From Fimenecus sp045545735 (GTDB lineage: Bacteria; Bacillota; Clostridia; Oscillospirales; Acutalibacteraceae), in NCBI GenBank assembly GCA_045545735.1, contig JAZQBM010000012.1:248001-312000 (forward strand): 64,000 nt of DNA, read 5' to 3'. Below, in pieces: positions 15,727 through 25,195 of this stretch. A program made the position numbers and the translations under genes. The notes beneath the pieces are model-generated. The model made no database searches and had not been told where the DNA came from. It saw nothing but the letters and a program-made list of their open reading frames with translations. The first letter of the stretch is position 1; every line of letters starts with the position of its first letter.

Positions 15727-16917
15727 TTAGTCTGTATAGTTATCAAAATATCCCTGAACGAGAATGATTGGAGTACCCTTATCACCTGAACCACTGGTCA
15801 AGTCACAAAGTGAACCGATAAGGTCAGTAAGCTGACGAGGAGTAGTACCTTGAGAAGCCATATTGCCTACAAGATTGTCCTGTTTTGCTTTGATGCTCTT
15901 TGAAATTGCTTCTTTGAGTTCAGCACCTGAAAGGCCTTTAAAATCATTATCAGCAAGATATTTAAGTTTGAGTTCGTTTGGAGTACCAATAAGACCTGCA
16001 GTGTGAGCAGGGGATACAACCGGGTCAGCAAGTTCCCAAATTTTACCTTGTGGGTCTTTGAAAGCACCGTCGCCGTAAACCATAACTTCAATGTGCTTGC
16101 CTGTTCTCTTTAAGAATTCTGCCTGAATGTCCTCAACAAGTCCCTGACAATCTCTTGGGAAAAGTTTAACTGTGTCTTCTGTTGATTTGTTTGAGCCAAG
16201 AAGACCATATTTTTCGTTGCAACCACTACCGTTTACAGGAGCATTGAGAATATCGTCAAGTCCGCAAACAACTTTAGCACCTGCAGCCTTTAAAATTCTC
16301 TTTGTTCTCGCTCTTGTATGAATATCACAAGTAAGAACGCAGTCTGTGTAGTTAAGAATTGTTTTAGCCTGATTTGCAAAAACGATTTCAACTTCAGCAC
16401 CTTCTTCACGAATAATACCTGCATAGTAGTCAACATAGTCAACACCTGTGAATTCGTGTTTATTTTCGCCAAAAAGCTCTCTGTACTTTTCAAGTGAAAG
16501 AACGTCAGAATATGGGTTTACGCCTGCTTCATCAAGTTTGTCAAGGCTTACGAGTGAGTTACCAACCTCGTCACTTGGGTAGCTGAGCATAAGAACAACT
16601 TTCTTAGCACCTTTAGCGATACCACGAAGACAAATTGCAAAACGATTTCGTGATAAAATCGGGAAAATAACACCGATTGTTTCTCCACCTAATTTTGCTT
16701 TAACGTCAGCTGCAATATCATCAATTGATGCGTAGTTGCCTTGAGCACGTGCAACGATTGACTCAGTAAGAGAAACAACATCTCTGTCACGCATTTCGAA
16801 TCCTTCGCTCTCTGCTGCTTCAAGAACACTTGTTACTGCAATGTCAACAAGATTGTCGCCTTGTCTGATGATAGGACAACGAATACCTCTTGAAACTGTA
16901 CCGACTTTTCTTTCCAT
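15727..16917 (-). CDS. CofE-like (coenzyme F420-0:L-glutamate ligase family) protein
   Basis: A 396-residue member of the F420 ligase family, whose archaeal prototype adds glutamate to F420-0 with GTP. Recognisable parts are the N-terminal GIRCPIIRQGDNLVDI, DVVSLTESIVARAQGNY (a conserved CofE motif) and the late D-P-V-x-S-P-A-H segment. Such proteins occur widely in Clostridia that have no F420 pathway, and their real substrate is unknown. It is the first gene of the operon with the truncated guaA, so a link to purine or amide-ligation chemistry is possible but unproven. RBS GGAGAGA precedes ATG 16917. Confidence 0.8.
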   Translation of the reverse strand: MERKVGTVSRGIRCPIIRQGDNLVDIAVTSVLEAAESEGFEMRDRDVVSLTESIVARAQGNYASIDDIAADVKAKLGGETIGVIFPILSRNRFAICLRGIAKGAKKVVLMLSYPSDEVGNSLVSLDKLDEAGVNPYSDVLSLEKYRELFGENKHEFTGVDYVDYYAGIIREEGAEVEIVFANQAKTILNYTDCVLTCDIHTRARTKRILKAAGAKVVCGLDDILNAPVNGSGCNEKYGLLGSNKSTEDTVKLFPRDCQGLVEDIQAEFLKRTGKHIEVMVYGDGAFKDPQGKIWELADPVVSPAHTAGLIGTPNELKLKYLADNDFKGLSGAELKEAISKSIKAKQDNLVGNMASQGTTPRQLTDLIGSLCDLTSGSGDKGTPIILVQGYFDNYTD

Positions 16918-16999
16918 ATATATCTCTCCAATATAAAAAATTAACGGATGTCATAAGTGTGGTAAATTGCCAACTTTACCGCATATTAATCACTAAAAT

Positions 17000-17028
17000 A
17001 TTATACAATCACATTTTTTTCAAGTCAA
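17000..17028 (-). promoter_or_regulatory. Promoter of the CofE-like/guaA operon
   Basis: On the minus strand: TTGACT (17023-17028), 17 bp, TATAAT (17000-17005). The leader of ~75 nt holds only a GGTAAA/TTTACC hairpin (16960-16979), too small for a purine riboswitch. Confidence 0.85.
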
Positions 17029-17164
17029 TAAAAATATAAGTTGTATAAATAAAAATTCTTATTAAATTTTTGTGCATTTTTGTGCAATTTTTCAACACTT
17101 TGAAATGTGGAAAAAATTGTCGTAAAAACAATGCGGAAAAATGGAAAAATACTGTCAATTTTCA

Positions 17165-17193
17165 TTGACTTTTATATGCTTAAGGTATATAAT
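17165..17193 (+). promoter_or_regulatory. Promoter of the polysaccharide locus
   Basis: TTGACT (17165-17170), 17 bp, TATAAT (17188-17193), about 75 bp ahead of the priming transferase gene. It is the only strong promoter seen at the head of the ~30-kb locus, so the locus may be largely one transcript. Confidence 0.85.
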
Positions 17194-17274
17194 GTTTTAA
17201 ATATATTATAATGCAATTATTGTGGATTGTTGCGTTCATATTTATAGAATATTGTTCTTTGAGGAGCGGAATTT

Positions 17275-17907
17275 ATGTATAGAAGCGTGAAAAGATTCTT
17301 TGATTTTATTATTGCTTTAATGGCTTTGATTATACTTTCACCTGTGTTTTTGGTAGTAGCAGTAATCATAAAACTTACTTCACCGGGACCAGTAATTTTC
17401 AAGCAGAAAAGAATAGGTCTTGACGGTAAAGTTTTTGAGATTTATAAATTCCGTTCAATGGTAGTTGGTGCTGAAACACAAGGTAGTGGCGTGTATTCAG
17501 GTAAAGGTGATGCACGTGTTACGGGAATTGGCAAAATCATTCGTGCTACAAGCATTGACGAGTTACCACAGTTTATAAACATTCTTAAAGGTGAAATGAG
17601 TTTTGTAGGTCCACGTCCACCACTTACATATCATCCTTGGGATTATTCAGAATATAGTGATTTTCAACTTCGTATGTTTGAAGTTCGTCCCGGTATTACC
17701 GGTTGGGCTCAGGTAAACGGCAGAAAAGACGTTGAGTGGAATAAACGAATTGAACTTAATGTTTGGTATGTTGATAATATGTCATTACTTCTTGACATCA
17801 AGATTATTCTCACAACATTTCTTAAAGTGCTTAAGAATGAAGATAATGAAAATACAGGTGCAACAGTAGTTGCAAAGGAAGAAGAAAAAGAAACAGTCAA
17901 TAATTAA
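17275..17907 (+). CDS. Priming undecaprenyl-phosphate sugar phosphotransferase
   Basis: A 210-residue bacterial sugar transferase that places the first sugar-1-phosphate on undecaprenyl phosphate at the membrane. There is one N-terminal transmembrane helix (about 12-36), then the catalytic domain with KFRSMVV, the conserved SIDELPQFINILKGEMSFVGPRP block and RPGITGWAQVNGR. This is the short (monotopic, WecP/PglC-like) form without the WbaP N-terminal helices. It is the first gene of the capsule locus, RBS GAGGAG (17261-17266). The sugar is not deducible from sequence; an N-acetylhexosamine or Gal/Glc are the usual options. Confidence 0.9.
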   Translation: MYRSVKRFFDFIIALMALIILSPVFLVVAVIIKLTSPGPVIFKQKRIGLDGKVFEIYKFRSMVVGAETQGSGVYSGKGDARVTGIGKIIRATSIDELPQFINILKGEMSFVGPRPPLTYHPWDYSEYSDFQLRMFEVRPGITGWAQVNGRKDVEWNKRIELNVWYVDNMSLLLDIKIILTTFLKVLKNEDNENTGATVVAKEEEKETVNN

Positions 17908-17917
17908 GAGGTATTTT

Positions 17918-18766
17918 ATGGCTCTCGAATTAATGTATGTTACAAATCGCGTTGACGTGGCTGAAGCCGCACAAACTGCAGGCGTTGACCGTATATTTGT
18001 AGATATGGAGTATATCGGCAAAAGTGACCGTCAGGGCGGAATGGATACAGTTCAGAGTATGCATACACTTGACGATGTTAAAGCACTCCGTAAGGTGATT
18101 ACAACGTCAACACTTCACGTCCGTTGTAACCCTATTCACGATGCAACTGACGATTACGGTTCTACAGAGGAAGAAATTGACAGTATTATTGATGCAGGTG
18201 CAGATGTTATAATGTTACCGTTCTTCCAAAATGCTCAGCAGGTACGTCGCTTTATAAAAGCAGTTGATGGCAGAGTAAAAACAAATCTTTTGGTTGAAAC
18301 GCCCGAGGCTGCAGAAAATATTGATGAAATCCTCGAAATAGACGGAATTGACGAAATACATATCGGTCTTAACGACTTACATTTAGGCTACGGAATGACT
18401 TTTATGTTTGAACTTGTAGCAGATGGAACTGTGCAAAAACTTTGTGAAAAAATTGCAAAGAAAAATATAAGTTATGGTTTTGGTGGAGTAGCACGAGTTG
18501 GTACAGGCACACTCCCTGCAGAATGTATTTTAGGTGAACATTATAGGCTTGGTTCAGAGCGTGTTATTCTTTCCCGTGCATTCTGCGATGTAGCAAAAGA
18601 AACCGATTTTGAAGTAGTTAAAGAAAAATTCAATACAGGTGTTCACGATATTCGCGAATTTGAGAAAGATTTATTGAATACTTGGAATGAAGATACATAT
18701 AAGGCTAATCAAATAAAAACACAAGAATGTGTTGCAAAAATTGTTGAGATTATCAAGAATAAGTAA
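17918..18766 (+). CDS. HpcH/HpaI-family aldolase
   Basis: A 282-residue class II pyruvate/PEP-type aldolase of the HpcH/HpaI/citrate lyase beta family. The metal ligands are visible as Glu in LLVETPEAAENI (~145) and Asp in HIGLNDLHLG (~170); an Arg in HVRCNP is also conserved. It would form or cleave a C-C bond using a pyruvate-like donor. ATG 17918 follows AAGAGG, 10 bp after the transferase stop. A 2-hydroxyacid dehydrogenase gene follows after 10 bp, so the two may make a hydroxyacid decoration or an unusual sugar precursor. The substrate is unknown. Confidence 0.8.
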   Translation: MALELMYVTNRVDVAEAAQTAGVDRIFVDMEYIGKSDRQGGMDTVQSMHTLDDVKALRKVITTSTLHVRCNPIHDATDDYGSTEEEIDSIIDAGADVIMLPFFQNAQQVRRFIKAVDGRVKTNLLVETPEAAENIDEILEIDGIDEIHIGLNDLHLGYGMTFMFELVADGTVQKLCEKIAKKNISYGFGGVARVGTGTLPAECILGEHYRLGSERVILSRAFCDVAKETDFEVVKEKFNTGVHDIREFEKDLLNTWNEDTYKANQIKTQECVAKIVEIIKNK

Positions 18767-18776
18767 AGGGCAAGTT

Positions 18777-19694
18777 ATGAAACTGTTAATGACAGGTGCT
18801 TTTAATTGCACAGCAGAGCAAAAACTGAATATAGAAAAGCTCGGCTGTGAAGTTATGTTTAAGCAAATGGAAAATGAGCCTTTGTCAGAAGAAATGTATA
18901 CAGCAGATATAGTAATTTGCAATGGCTTGTTTCTTTATAATGACTTGGACAAGTTTAAAAACCTTAAATTCGTTCAACTTACAAGTGCAGGGCTTGACCG
19001 CGTACCAGTTGAAAAAATGAATGAAAAGGGAATAGTACTTCATAACGCAAGGGGAGTATATAGCACTCCTATGGCAGAATGGGTACTTACGGGTGTACTT
19101 GCATTATATAAGCATATAAATACATTTTATAGTAACCAACAAAATCATAAATGGGTTAAAGACAGAAATGTAAAAGAGCTGTCAGGTAGTACAATCTGTA
19201 TTGTAGGTTGTGGTAGTGTTGGTACTGAATGTGCAAAATTATTTAAGCCATTCAGTAATGAAATAATTGCAGTTGATATCGTGAAACCTAAAAGTGATTT
19301 ATTTGATAATTACTATACTATAAATAATGTAACCGAAGCAGTAAAAAACGCAGATGTTGTAATTCTTACGCTTCCGTTAACAGACGAAACACAAAATATG
19401 TTCAATAAAGAGCTTCTTTCACATTTTAAGAATGATGCAATTCTTGTAAATATTTCAAGAGGTGCAGTTGTGAATGAAGATGATTTAATAAACGCACTTA
19501 AAAACGGTAAAATCGGCGGTGCAGTGCTTGATGTATTCAATACTGAACCGTTAGATGAAAACAGTGAACTATGGGAAATGGAAAATGTGATTATCACACC
19601 ACACAATTCCTTTGTATCACAAAAAAACAACGAAAGATTGTTTAATTTAGTTTACAATAATTTAAATACATATATGAAAGAAGCAGAAAAATGA
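18777..19694 (+). CDS. D-2-hydroxyacid dehydrogenase family protein
   Basis: A 305-residue NAD(P)-dependent dehydrogenase of the D-isomer-specific 2-hydroxyacid family. The Rossmann motif is GCGSVGTECA (~140); ISRGAVVNEDDL, the Asp-Glu region at VFNTEPLDE, and ITPHNSFVS carry the catalytic Arg/Glu/His arrangement. ATG 18777 follows AAAGGG; the longer frame overlaps the aldolase gene. The stop overlaps the next gene by 4 bp. With the aldolase it probably reduces a 2-keto acid product; the role in the polysaccharide is inferred. Confidence 0.85.
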   Translation: MKLLMTGAFNCTAEQKLNIEKLGCEVMFKQMENEPLSEEMYTADIVICNGLFLYNDLDKFKNLKFVQLTSAGLDRVPVEKMNEKGIVLHNARGVYSTPMAEWVLTGVLALYKHINTFYSNQQNHKWVKDRNVKELSGSTICIVGCGSVGTECAKLFKPFSNEIIAVDIVKPKSDLFDNYYTINNVTEAVKNADVVILTLPLTDETQNMFNKELLSHFKNDAILVNISRGAVVNEDDLINALKNGKIGGAVLDVFNTEPLDENSELWEMENVIITPHNSFVSQKNNERLFNLVYNNLNTYMKEAEK

Positions 19695-20797
19695 AATTTA
19701 TTTTGATTTCCCCAAAAAACAGAACTGCATATAATTTTAGAGGCGATTTAGTCAAAAAAATTATAGCAAGCGGTTACGAAGTAGTCATTACAGGCCCCAA
19801 TCGTGACAATGTTGATAAGGTTGAGGCATTGGGTGCAAGATTTGTTGAAATTCCAATGAATAAAAACGCCTTAAATCCGTTTAAGGATTTAAAGTATATG
19901 AATGCACTTCGTAAACTTTTTAAAGAAGAAAAACCTGATGTAATTTTAGGTTATACTTCAAAACCTGTAATTTATGGTTCAATTGCAGGTAAACTAGCAA
20001 AAGTACCGCATAAGGTTGGAATGGTAACGGGTGCAGGTTATGCTTTCGCTTCAAAAAGCAAAAAGGCTAAAGTTATTAAAATGATTTTATCAATGTTATA
20101 CAGAGTGGCTTTTGCTTGTGCTGATGTTGCACTCTTCCAAAATGTTGACGACAAAAATACCTTTGTTAAAGAAGGAATACTTAAGGAAGAAAAATGTAAG
20201 GTTATTGATGGCTCAGGCGTTAATATGGAGCGTTTTCCATTGGCACCATATCCGGAACAGTTAACATTCTTTATGTTGTCACGAGTTATGTACTTTAAGG
20301 GTATTCGTGAGTATCTTGAGGCTTGCACAATTGTTAAAGAAAAACATCCTGAAGTAAGATTTATGCTTTTAGGTGCTTGTGAGGGAATTCACGATTCGCT
20401 TTCAGAAGAAGAATTAAAACCATATGTAGAAAAAGGAATTATTGAGCATTTTGGCGAAACCGATACAGTTGCTGATTTCTATAAACAATGCTCGGTGTTC
20501 GTATTACCATCTTACGGTGAGGGTGTTCCAAGAACAGTGCAGGAAGCAATGTCAATGGGCCGTGCAATTATTACAACTACTGCACCAGGTTGTCGCGAAA
20601 CAGTAATAGACGGTGTTACGGGGTTTATTATTCCAACAAAAGATGGTAAGGCACTTGCTGAAAAAATGATGGAATTTGTTAAAAATCCCGAACTTGTTGA
20701 AAAAATGGGCAAGGCAAGTAATGAATATTGCAGACGCAGATTTGAAGTAAATAAGATTAACAAAGAAATGTGTATGCATCTTAAAATAAAGGAGTAA
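19691..20797 (+). CDS. Glycosyltransferase family 4 (PglA-like)
   Basis: A 368-residue GT4 retaining glycosyltransferase with GT-B fold. The N-terminal domain has KPDVILGYTSKPVIYG and MVTGAGYAF; the C-terminal nucleotide-binding part has LSRVMYFKGIREYLEA and LPSYGEGVPRTVQEAMSMGR, with the E-x7-E type motif. The pattern is like PglA and related GalNAc or hexosamine transferases that add the second sugar to a lipid-linked one, which fits its position near the priming enzyme. It overlaps the upstream gene by 4 bp. Confidence 0.85.
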   Translation: MKFILISPKNRTAYNFRGDLVKKIIASGYEVVITGPNRDNVDKVEALGARFVEIPMNKNALNPFKDLKYMNALRKLFKEEKPDVILGYTSKPVIYGSIAGKLAKVPHKVGMVTGAGYAFASKSKKAKVIKMILSMLYRVAFACADVALFQNVDDKNTFVKEGILKEEKCKVIDGSGVNMERFPLAPYPEQLTFFMLSRVMYFKGIREYLEACTIVKEKHPEVRFMLLGACEGIHDSLSEEELKPYVEKGIIEHFGETDTVADFYKQCSVFVLPSYGEGVPRTVQEAMSMGRAIITTTAPGCRETVIDGVTGFIIPTKDGKALAEKMMEFVKNPELVEKMGKASNEYCRRRFEVNKINKEMCMHLKIKE

Positions 20798-20802
20798 TTG
20801 AT

Positions 20803-22122
20803 ATGTCACTTTACGAAAAAATTGTTAATGGTGAAGAAAAAATATCACTCGTAGGTCTTGGTTATGTTGGTATGCCTATTGCGGTTGCTTTCTCAAAGAA
20901 AGTAAAAGTTGTAGGTTTTGACCTTAATGCTAAGAAAATTGAACTTTATAAAAATGGTATTGACCCAACAAATGAAGTAGGTGACGACGCAATTAAGAAT
21001 TGCACAGTAGAGTTTACTGCTGATGAAACTAAACTTCGCGAAGCAAAATTCCACATTGTCGCAGTTCCAACACCTGTAAATGATGACCATACACCTGACC
21101 TTACGCCTGTTGAAGGTGCATCAACAATTGTCGGTCGTAACCTTACAAAAGGCTCAATTGTTGTTTATGAATCAACAGTTTACCCGGGTGTTACAGAAGA
21201 CATCTGTATTCCTATTCTAGAAAAGGAATCAGGACTTAAATGTGGTGTAGATTTCAAAATCGGTTATTCTCCTGAAAGAATTAACCCAGGCGATAAAGTA
21301 CACCGTCTTGAAACAATCGTAAAAATTGTTTCAGGTATGGATGAAGAGTCACTTGATGAAATTGCAAAGGTTTATGAACTTGTTGTTGAAGCAGGCGTTC
21401 ACCGTGCTGAAAGCATTAAGGTTGCTGAGGCAGCAAAGGTTATCGAAAACAGCCAACGCGACATCAATATCGCATTTATGAACGAGCTTTCAATTATCTT
21501 TAACAAGATGGGTATAGATACACAGTCAGTTCTTAAGGCAGCAGGAACAAAATGGAATTTCCTTGGTTTCTTCCCGGGTCTTGTAGGCGGTCATTGTATC
21601 GGCGTTGACCCATATTATCTTACATATAAAGCAGAACAGTTAGGTTATCATAGCCAGATTATTCTTTCAGGTCGTAGAATTAACGATGATATGGGTAAAT
21701 ATGTTGCTGAAAGTGTAGTTAAAAATCTTATCAAGGCTGATGTAGCCATTAAGAATGCAAAGGTTGCAATACTTGGTTTCACTTTCAAAGAAAATTGCCC
21801 TGATACACGAAATACAAAAATTATCGATATTTACAACGAACTTAAAGAGTACGGCATTACTGCAACAGTAGCAGACCCTGCAGCAGATGCGGACGAAGCA
21901 AAGCACCTTTATGGTATGGAATTTGTTGATATGTCAACAATCAAAGATTGTGATGCAGTAATTCTTGCAGTTGCTCACGAGCAGTTTAAAGACTTGACAC
22001 AGGCTGACTTTGATAAAATGTTCAAAGAAGGGGACAACTCTACAAAAGTTCTTGCTGATATTAAGGGACTTCTCAATCGTAAGGAATATGAATCAGCAGG
22101 TTATAAGTATTGGAGATTATAA
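20803..22122 (+). CDS. Nucleotide-sugar 6-dehydrogenase (TviB/WbpO-like)
   Basis: A 439-residue UDP-sugar dehydrogenase that oxidises C6 of the sugar to a carboxylate using two NAD. GLGYVGMP (~20) is the Rossmann motif, STVYPG and SPERINPGD are family signatures, and the catalytic Cys lies in GGHCIGVDPYYL (~267). The SPERINPGD and KWNFLGFFPGL segments favour the UDP-GlcNAc/GalNAc dehydrogenases (WbpA, WbpO, TviB) over UDP-glucose dehydrogenase. The TviC-like epimerase follows after 3 bp; together they would give UDP-GalNAcA. Confidence 0.88.
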   Translation: MSLYEKIVNGEEKISLVGLGYVGMPIAVAFSKKVKVVGFDLNAKKIELYKNGIDPTNEVGDDAIKNCTVEFTADETKLREAKFHIVAVPTPVNDDHTPDLTPVEGASTIVGRNLTKGSIVVYESTVYPGVTEDICIPILEKESGLKCGVDFKIGYSPERINPGDKVHRLETIVKIVSGMDEESLDEIAKVYELVVEAGVHRAESIKVAEAAKVIENSQRDINIAFMNELSIIFNKMGIDTQSVLKAAGTKWNFLGFFPGLVGGHCIGVDPYYLTYKAEQLGYHSQIILSGRRINDDMGKYVAESVVKNLIKADVAIKNAKVAILGFTFKENCPDTRNTKIIDIYNELKEYGITATVADPAADADEAKHLYGMEFVDMSTIKDCDAVILAVAHEQFKDLTQADFDKMFKEGDNSTKVLADIKGLLNRKEYESAGYKYWRL

Positions 22123-22125
22123 TTT

Positions 22126-23100
22126 ATGGGTTACAAACACTTAAAATTTCCTGAAAATTCAGTATTCCTCGTTACAGGAGCAGCAGGATTTATCGGCTCA
22201 AACCTTTGCGAAGCAATACTTAATATGGGTTATAAAGTAAAAGCACTTGATGACCTTTCAACAGGTAAACAGAAGAATGTTGATATGTTCCTTGATAATC
22301 CCAACTATACATTTATAAAAGGGGATATCAAAGACCTTGATACATGTATGAAGGCTTGTGAAGGCGTTGACTATGTGCTTAATCAAGCAGCTTGGGGTAG
22401 TGTTCCTCGTTCAATCGAAATGCCTTTATTCTATTGCAAAAACAACATCGAAGGTACTCTTAATATGATGGAAGCGGCAAGACAAAATGGCGTTAAAAAG
22501 TTTGTTTACGCTTCAAGTTCATCTGTTTATGGGGATGAACCAAATCTTCCAAAGTATGAGGGTAGAGAAGGCAATCTTCTTTCACCTTACGCTCTTACGA
22601 AGCGTTGTGATGAAGAATGGGGTAAACTCTACACAAAACTATATGGACTTGATACATATGGAATGAGATATTTTAATGTATTCGGTCGTCGTCAGGACCC
22701 TGATGGTGCTTATGCGGCAGTTATTCCGAAATTCTTAAAACAACTTCTTAATGGCGAAACACCAACAATCAATGGTGATGGTAAACAAAGCCGAGATTTT
22801 ACATATATTGAAAATGTTATCGAAGCAAACTTGAAAGCTTGTTTAGCCCCTAGTGAGGCAGCAGGTGAGGCATATAATGTTGCTTATGGTGGTCGTGAAT
22901 ACTTAATTGATATTTATTACGGTCTTACAAAGGCTTTAGGACTTGATGTTGAGCCGAATTTCGGCCCTGACCGTAAAGGTGATATCAAACACAGTAATGC
23001 GGACATTTCAAAAGCAAAACGTCTTTTGGGTTACGACCCTGAATACAGTTTTCAGGACGGAATTAAACTCGCAATCGAGTGGTACAAGGAGAATTTGTAA
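22126..23100 (+). CDS. UDP-N-acetylglucosamine 4-epimerase (TviC/WbpP-like)
   Basis: A 324-residue extended SDR. GAAGFIGSNL is the NAD motif, the active-site Ser-Tyr-Lys lie in ASSSSVYG and SPYALTKR, and QAAWGSVPRSIEMP and NVFGRRQDPDGAYAAVIP are signatures of WbpP/TviC epimerases acting on UDP-GlcNAc or its uronate. With the preceding dehydrogenase it forms the Vi-antigen-type pair for UDP-GalNAcA. The next gene overlaps by one base (TAATG). Confidence 0.88.
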   Translation: MGYKHLKFPENSVFLVTGAAGFIGSNLCEAILNMGYKVKALDDLSTGKQKNVDMFLDNPNYTFIKGDIKDLDTCMKACEGVDYVLNQAAWGSVPRSIEMPLFYCKNNIEGTLNMMEAARQNGVKKFVYASSSSVYGDEPNLPKYEGREGNLLSPYALTKRCDEEWGKLYTKLYGLDTYGMRYFNVFGRRQDPDGAYAAVIPKFLKQLLNGETPTINGDGKQSRDFTYIENVIEANLKACLAPSEAAGEAYNVAYGGREYLIDIYYGLTKALGLDVEPNFGPDRKGDIKHSNADISKAKRLLGYDPEYSFQDGIKLAIEWYKENL

Positions 23101-24155
23101 TGGCAAAATTAAGCGTCATTATTCCAATTTATAATGCAGAAGAATATCTTCGCGAATGTATTGACAGTGCAGTTAATCAGACAATGAAAGATATTGAAAT
23201 AATTCTTGTTGATGATGGTGCGACTGATTCTAGCCCTGCAATTTGTGATGAGTATGCGGCAAATGACAGTCGTGTAAAAGTTATTCATAAATCTAACGGT
23301 GGTGTTTGCGATGCAAGAAATGTAGGAACACAGGCCGTTACTACAGATTATTTTACATTTCTTGAGAGTGATGATTGGCTTCCTCTTGATGCATGTGAAA
23401 AACTTTACTCCTATGTTGAAAGTCATAATATAGATTTTGCATTCGGTTCATATTATAAGGTTTCAACTGCCGGGACATCAGTCAAGCACCCACTTCCAGA
23501 GAAAGAAATAGTGTTTGATAAGAATGATGTTAAGGAAAAACTTCTTGAATATATAATGGGGTTAACAGGTTCCCGCCTTCAAACACCAGGTAATATCGAT
23601 TCATTTCTTACTGATACAGCCAAACTTTATAAAACAAGTATCGTTCGTGAAAACGGGCTTTTGTGGATAAGTCGTAAAGAGATTTATTCTGATTGTTTGG
23701 ATTTTATTCTTAAATATGCAAATCTTTGTGAAAATGCAGTGTTTTTTGATGAGCCAATTTATTATTACAGACGTACAAATACGGGTTCACAAACTGCAGG
23801 TTACCGAGCAAGAACTCTTGAACTTTGGCTTATTCAGTTTGATAGTTTGCGTGCTTTTATTGTGGATAATCATCTTGACCACTTATGGCCTGCATTTTAT
23901 TCACGTGTATGTTTTTCAATTATCCCGATTGGTGGTAATGCATATAGAACAGGCAATCGTAAAAATGCAATGAAAGAGGTGCACGCAGCTCTTGACCAAC
24001 CAATATATAAAGAGGCATTCAAAAATTTTAATATTAATGCACTTCCTATTCACTTCCGTCCGTTGTTCTTCTTTGCAAAGCATAAAATGTATAATCTATA
24101 TTATATTATGACGGTTGTAATGCGTAAAATCATGAATAAACAAAGAGGTATGTAA
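23100..24155 (+). CDS. Glycosyltransferase family 2
   Basis: A 351-residue GT-A inverting glycosyltransferase. SVIIPIYNAEEYLRECIDS, LVDDGATDSSPAICDEYA, NGGVCDARN and the DXD-like ESDDW define GT2. No membrane helix is evident apart from a hydrophobic C-terminal stretch. ATG 23100 overlaps the previous stop; the longer frame lies inside the epimerase gene. Donor and acceptor cannot be read from sequence. It overlaps the next GT2 gene by one base. Confidence 0.85.
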   Translation: MAKLSVIIPIYNAEEYLRECIDSAVNQTMKDIEIILVDDGATDSSPAICDEYAANDSRVKVIHKSNGGVCDARNVGTQAVTTDYFTFLESDDWLPLDACEKLYSYVESHNIDFAFGSYYKVSTAGTSVKHPLPEKEIVFDKNDVKEKLLEYIMGLTGSRLQTPGNIDSFLTDTAKLYKTSIVRENGLLWISRKEIYSDCLDFILKYANLCENAVFFDEPIYYYRRTNTGSQTAGYRARTLELWLIQFDSLRAFIVDNHLDHLWPAFYSRVCFSIIPIGGNAYRTGNRKNAMKEVHAALDQPIYKEAFKNFNINALPIHFRPLFFFAKHKMYNLYYIMTVVMRKIMNKQRGM

Positions 24156-25195
24156 TGAAACCGCTTGTAAGTCTTGTAATTCCTGTTTATAAAACTGAAA
24201 AGTATCTTCGAAATTGCGTAAAATCAGCTATTGAGCAGACATATGAAAATCTTGAGATTATTTTAGTCGATGATGGTTCCCCCGATGGCTGTCCCGCTAT
24301 TTGCGATGAGATTGTAGCTGAAAATAATAATGTTACTGTTATTCATAAGGAAAATGGCGGTCTTTCAACTGCACGTAATGCAGGAATTGAAAGGGCAACA
24401 GGAAAATACATTGTTTTTCTTGATTCAGATGATACTCTCGCAAATTTTGCAGTATCAGATATGATAGAAATTATTGAAAAAGAAGACAGTTGTGCTGTTT
24501 TTCCGAACACATATATAAAAACATATGAAAATGGTCAAGCGGATGTTCAATCATCACATTTTACAAAAGAAATGTTTAACAGCGACCCAAAAATATTTGC
24601 ACTTGAAGTGCTTATAGGTAAAGGACGTGCACGTCGTTCAACAGCAGTACTTTATGATTTAGAAATCATCAAAGAAAAGAATATTCGTTATCTTCCGGGA
24701 AGAATTTCAGAAGATTTCTTTTTTAATCTTGATTTTTTTTGCGTAGCAGAGAAAATTTCGCTTTATGAGAAACCTTCACTTAACAATCTTAAGCGTACAG
24801 GAAGTATATCTACTTCTTATTTTGAGAACTTCTTTGATACCGTTCTTGAAATGGATGAAGAAGTTAAGAAGTTCATTAATTCTCTTAACCAAGAAAAATA
24901 TAATAATTATATTCCTGGCAGACGTGAAACTTTACTTTACAGAAATCTTTTAATTTTTGCAATAAATGTGATGGGAGATAAAAATACATCGTATTCAGCA
25001 CGCAAGAAAAAGTGTATTGAAATGTTTAAACACATGAGTTTTCAAGATGCACTTAAAAGCGGTGCTACCACACCATTTTTTGAAGGTAAATTTCAAAGGG
25101 TATATATGGGAATTTCACTTAAACTTATTCGTGCAAAGCTTTATGGACTTACTTGTCTGTTAGCTTTTGTTGCTGCAAAAATCAATACGGTATGA
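24155..25195 (+). CDS. Glycosyltransferase family 2
   Basis: A 346-residue GT2 enzyme with SLVIPVYKTEKYLRNCVKS, LVDDGSPDGCPAICDE, NGGLSTARNAGIE and FLDSDDT (DXD). The N-terminal half resembles the preceding GT2, but the C-terminal half differs, so they probably add different sugars. Translation is coupled to the gene before (TAATG). About 107 bp without a gene follow; I see no clear promoter there, only an ACTAAG/CTTAGT inverted repeat (near 25232-25266). Confidence 0.85.
   Translation: MKPLVSLVIPVYKTEKYLRNCVKSAIEQTYENLEIILVDDGSPDGCPAICDEIVAENNNVTVIHKENGGLSTARNAGIERATGKYIVFLDSDDTLANFAVSDMIEIIEKEDSCAVFPNTYIKTYENGQADVQSSHFTKEMFNSDPKIFALEVLIGKGRARRSTAVLYDLEIIKEKNIRYLPGRISEDFFFNLDFFCVAEKISLYEKPSLNNLKRTGSISTSYFENFFDTVLEMDEEVKKFINSLNQEKYNNYIPGRRETLLYRNLLIFAINVMGDKNTSYSARKKKCIEMFKHMSFQDALKSGATTPFFEGKFQRVYMGISLKLIRAKLYGLTCLLAFVAAKINTV

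Noticed and set aside
16918..16998. Guanine riboswitch before the CofE-like/guaA operon
   Set aside because: Leader of ~75 nt with one 6-bp hairpin; none of the conserved purine-aptamer loops.
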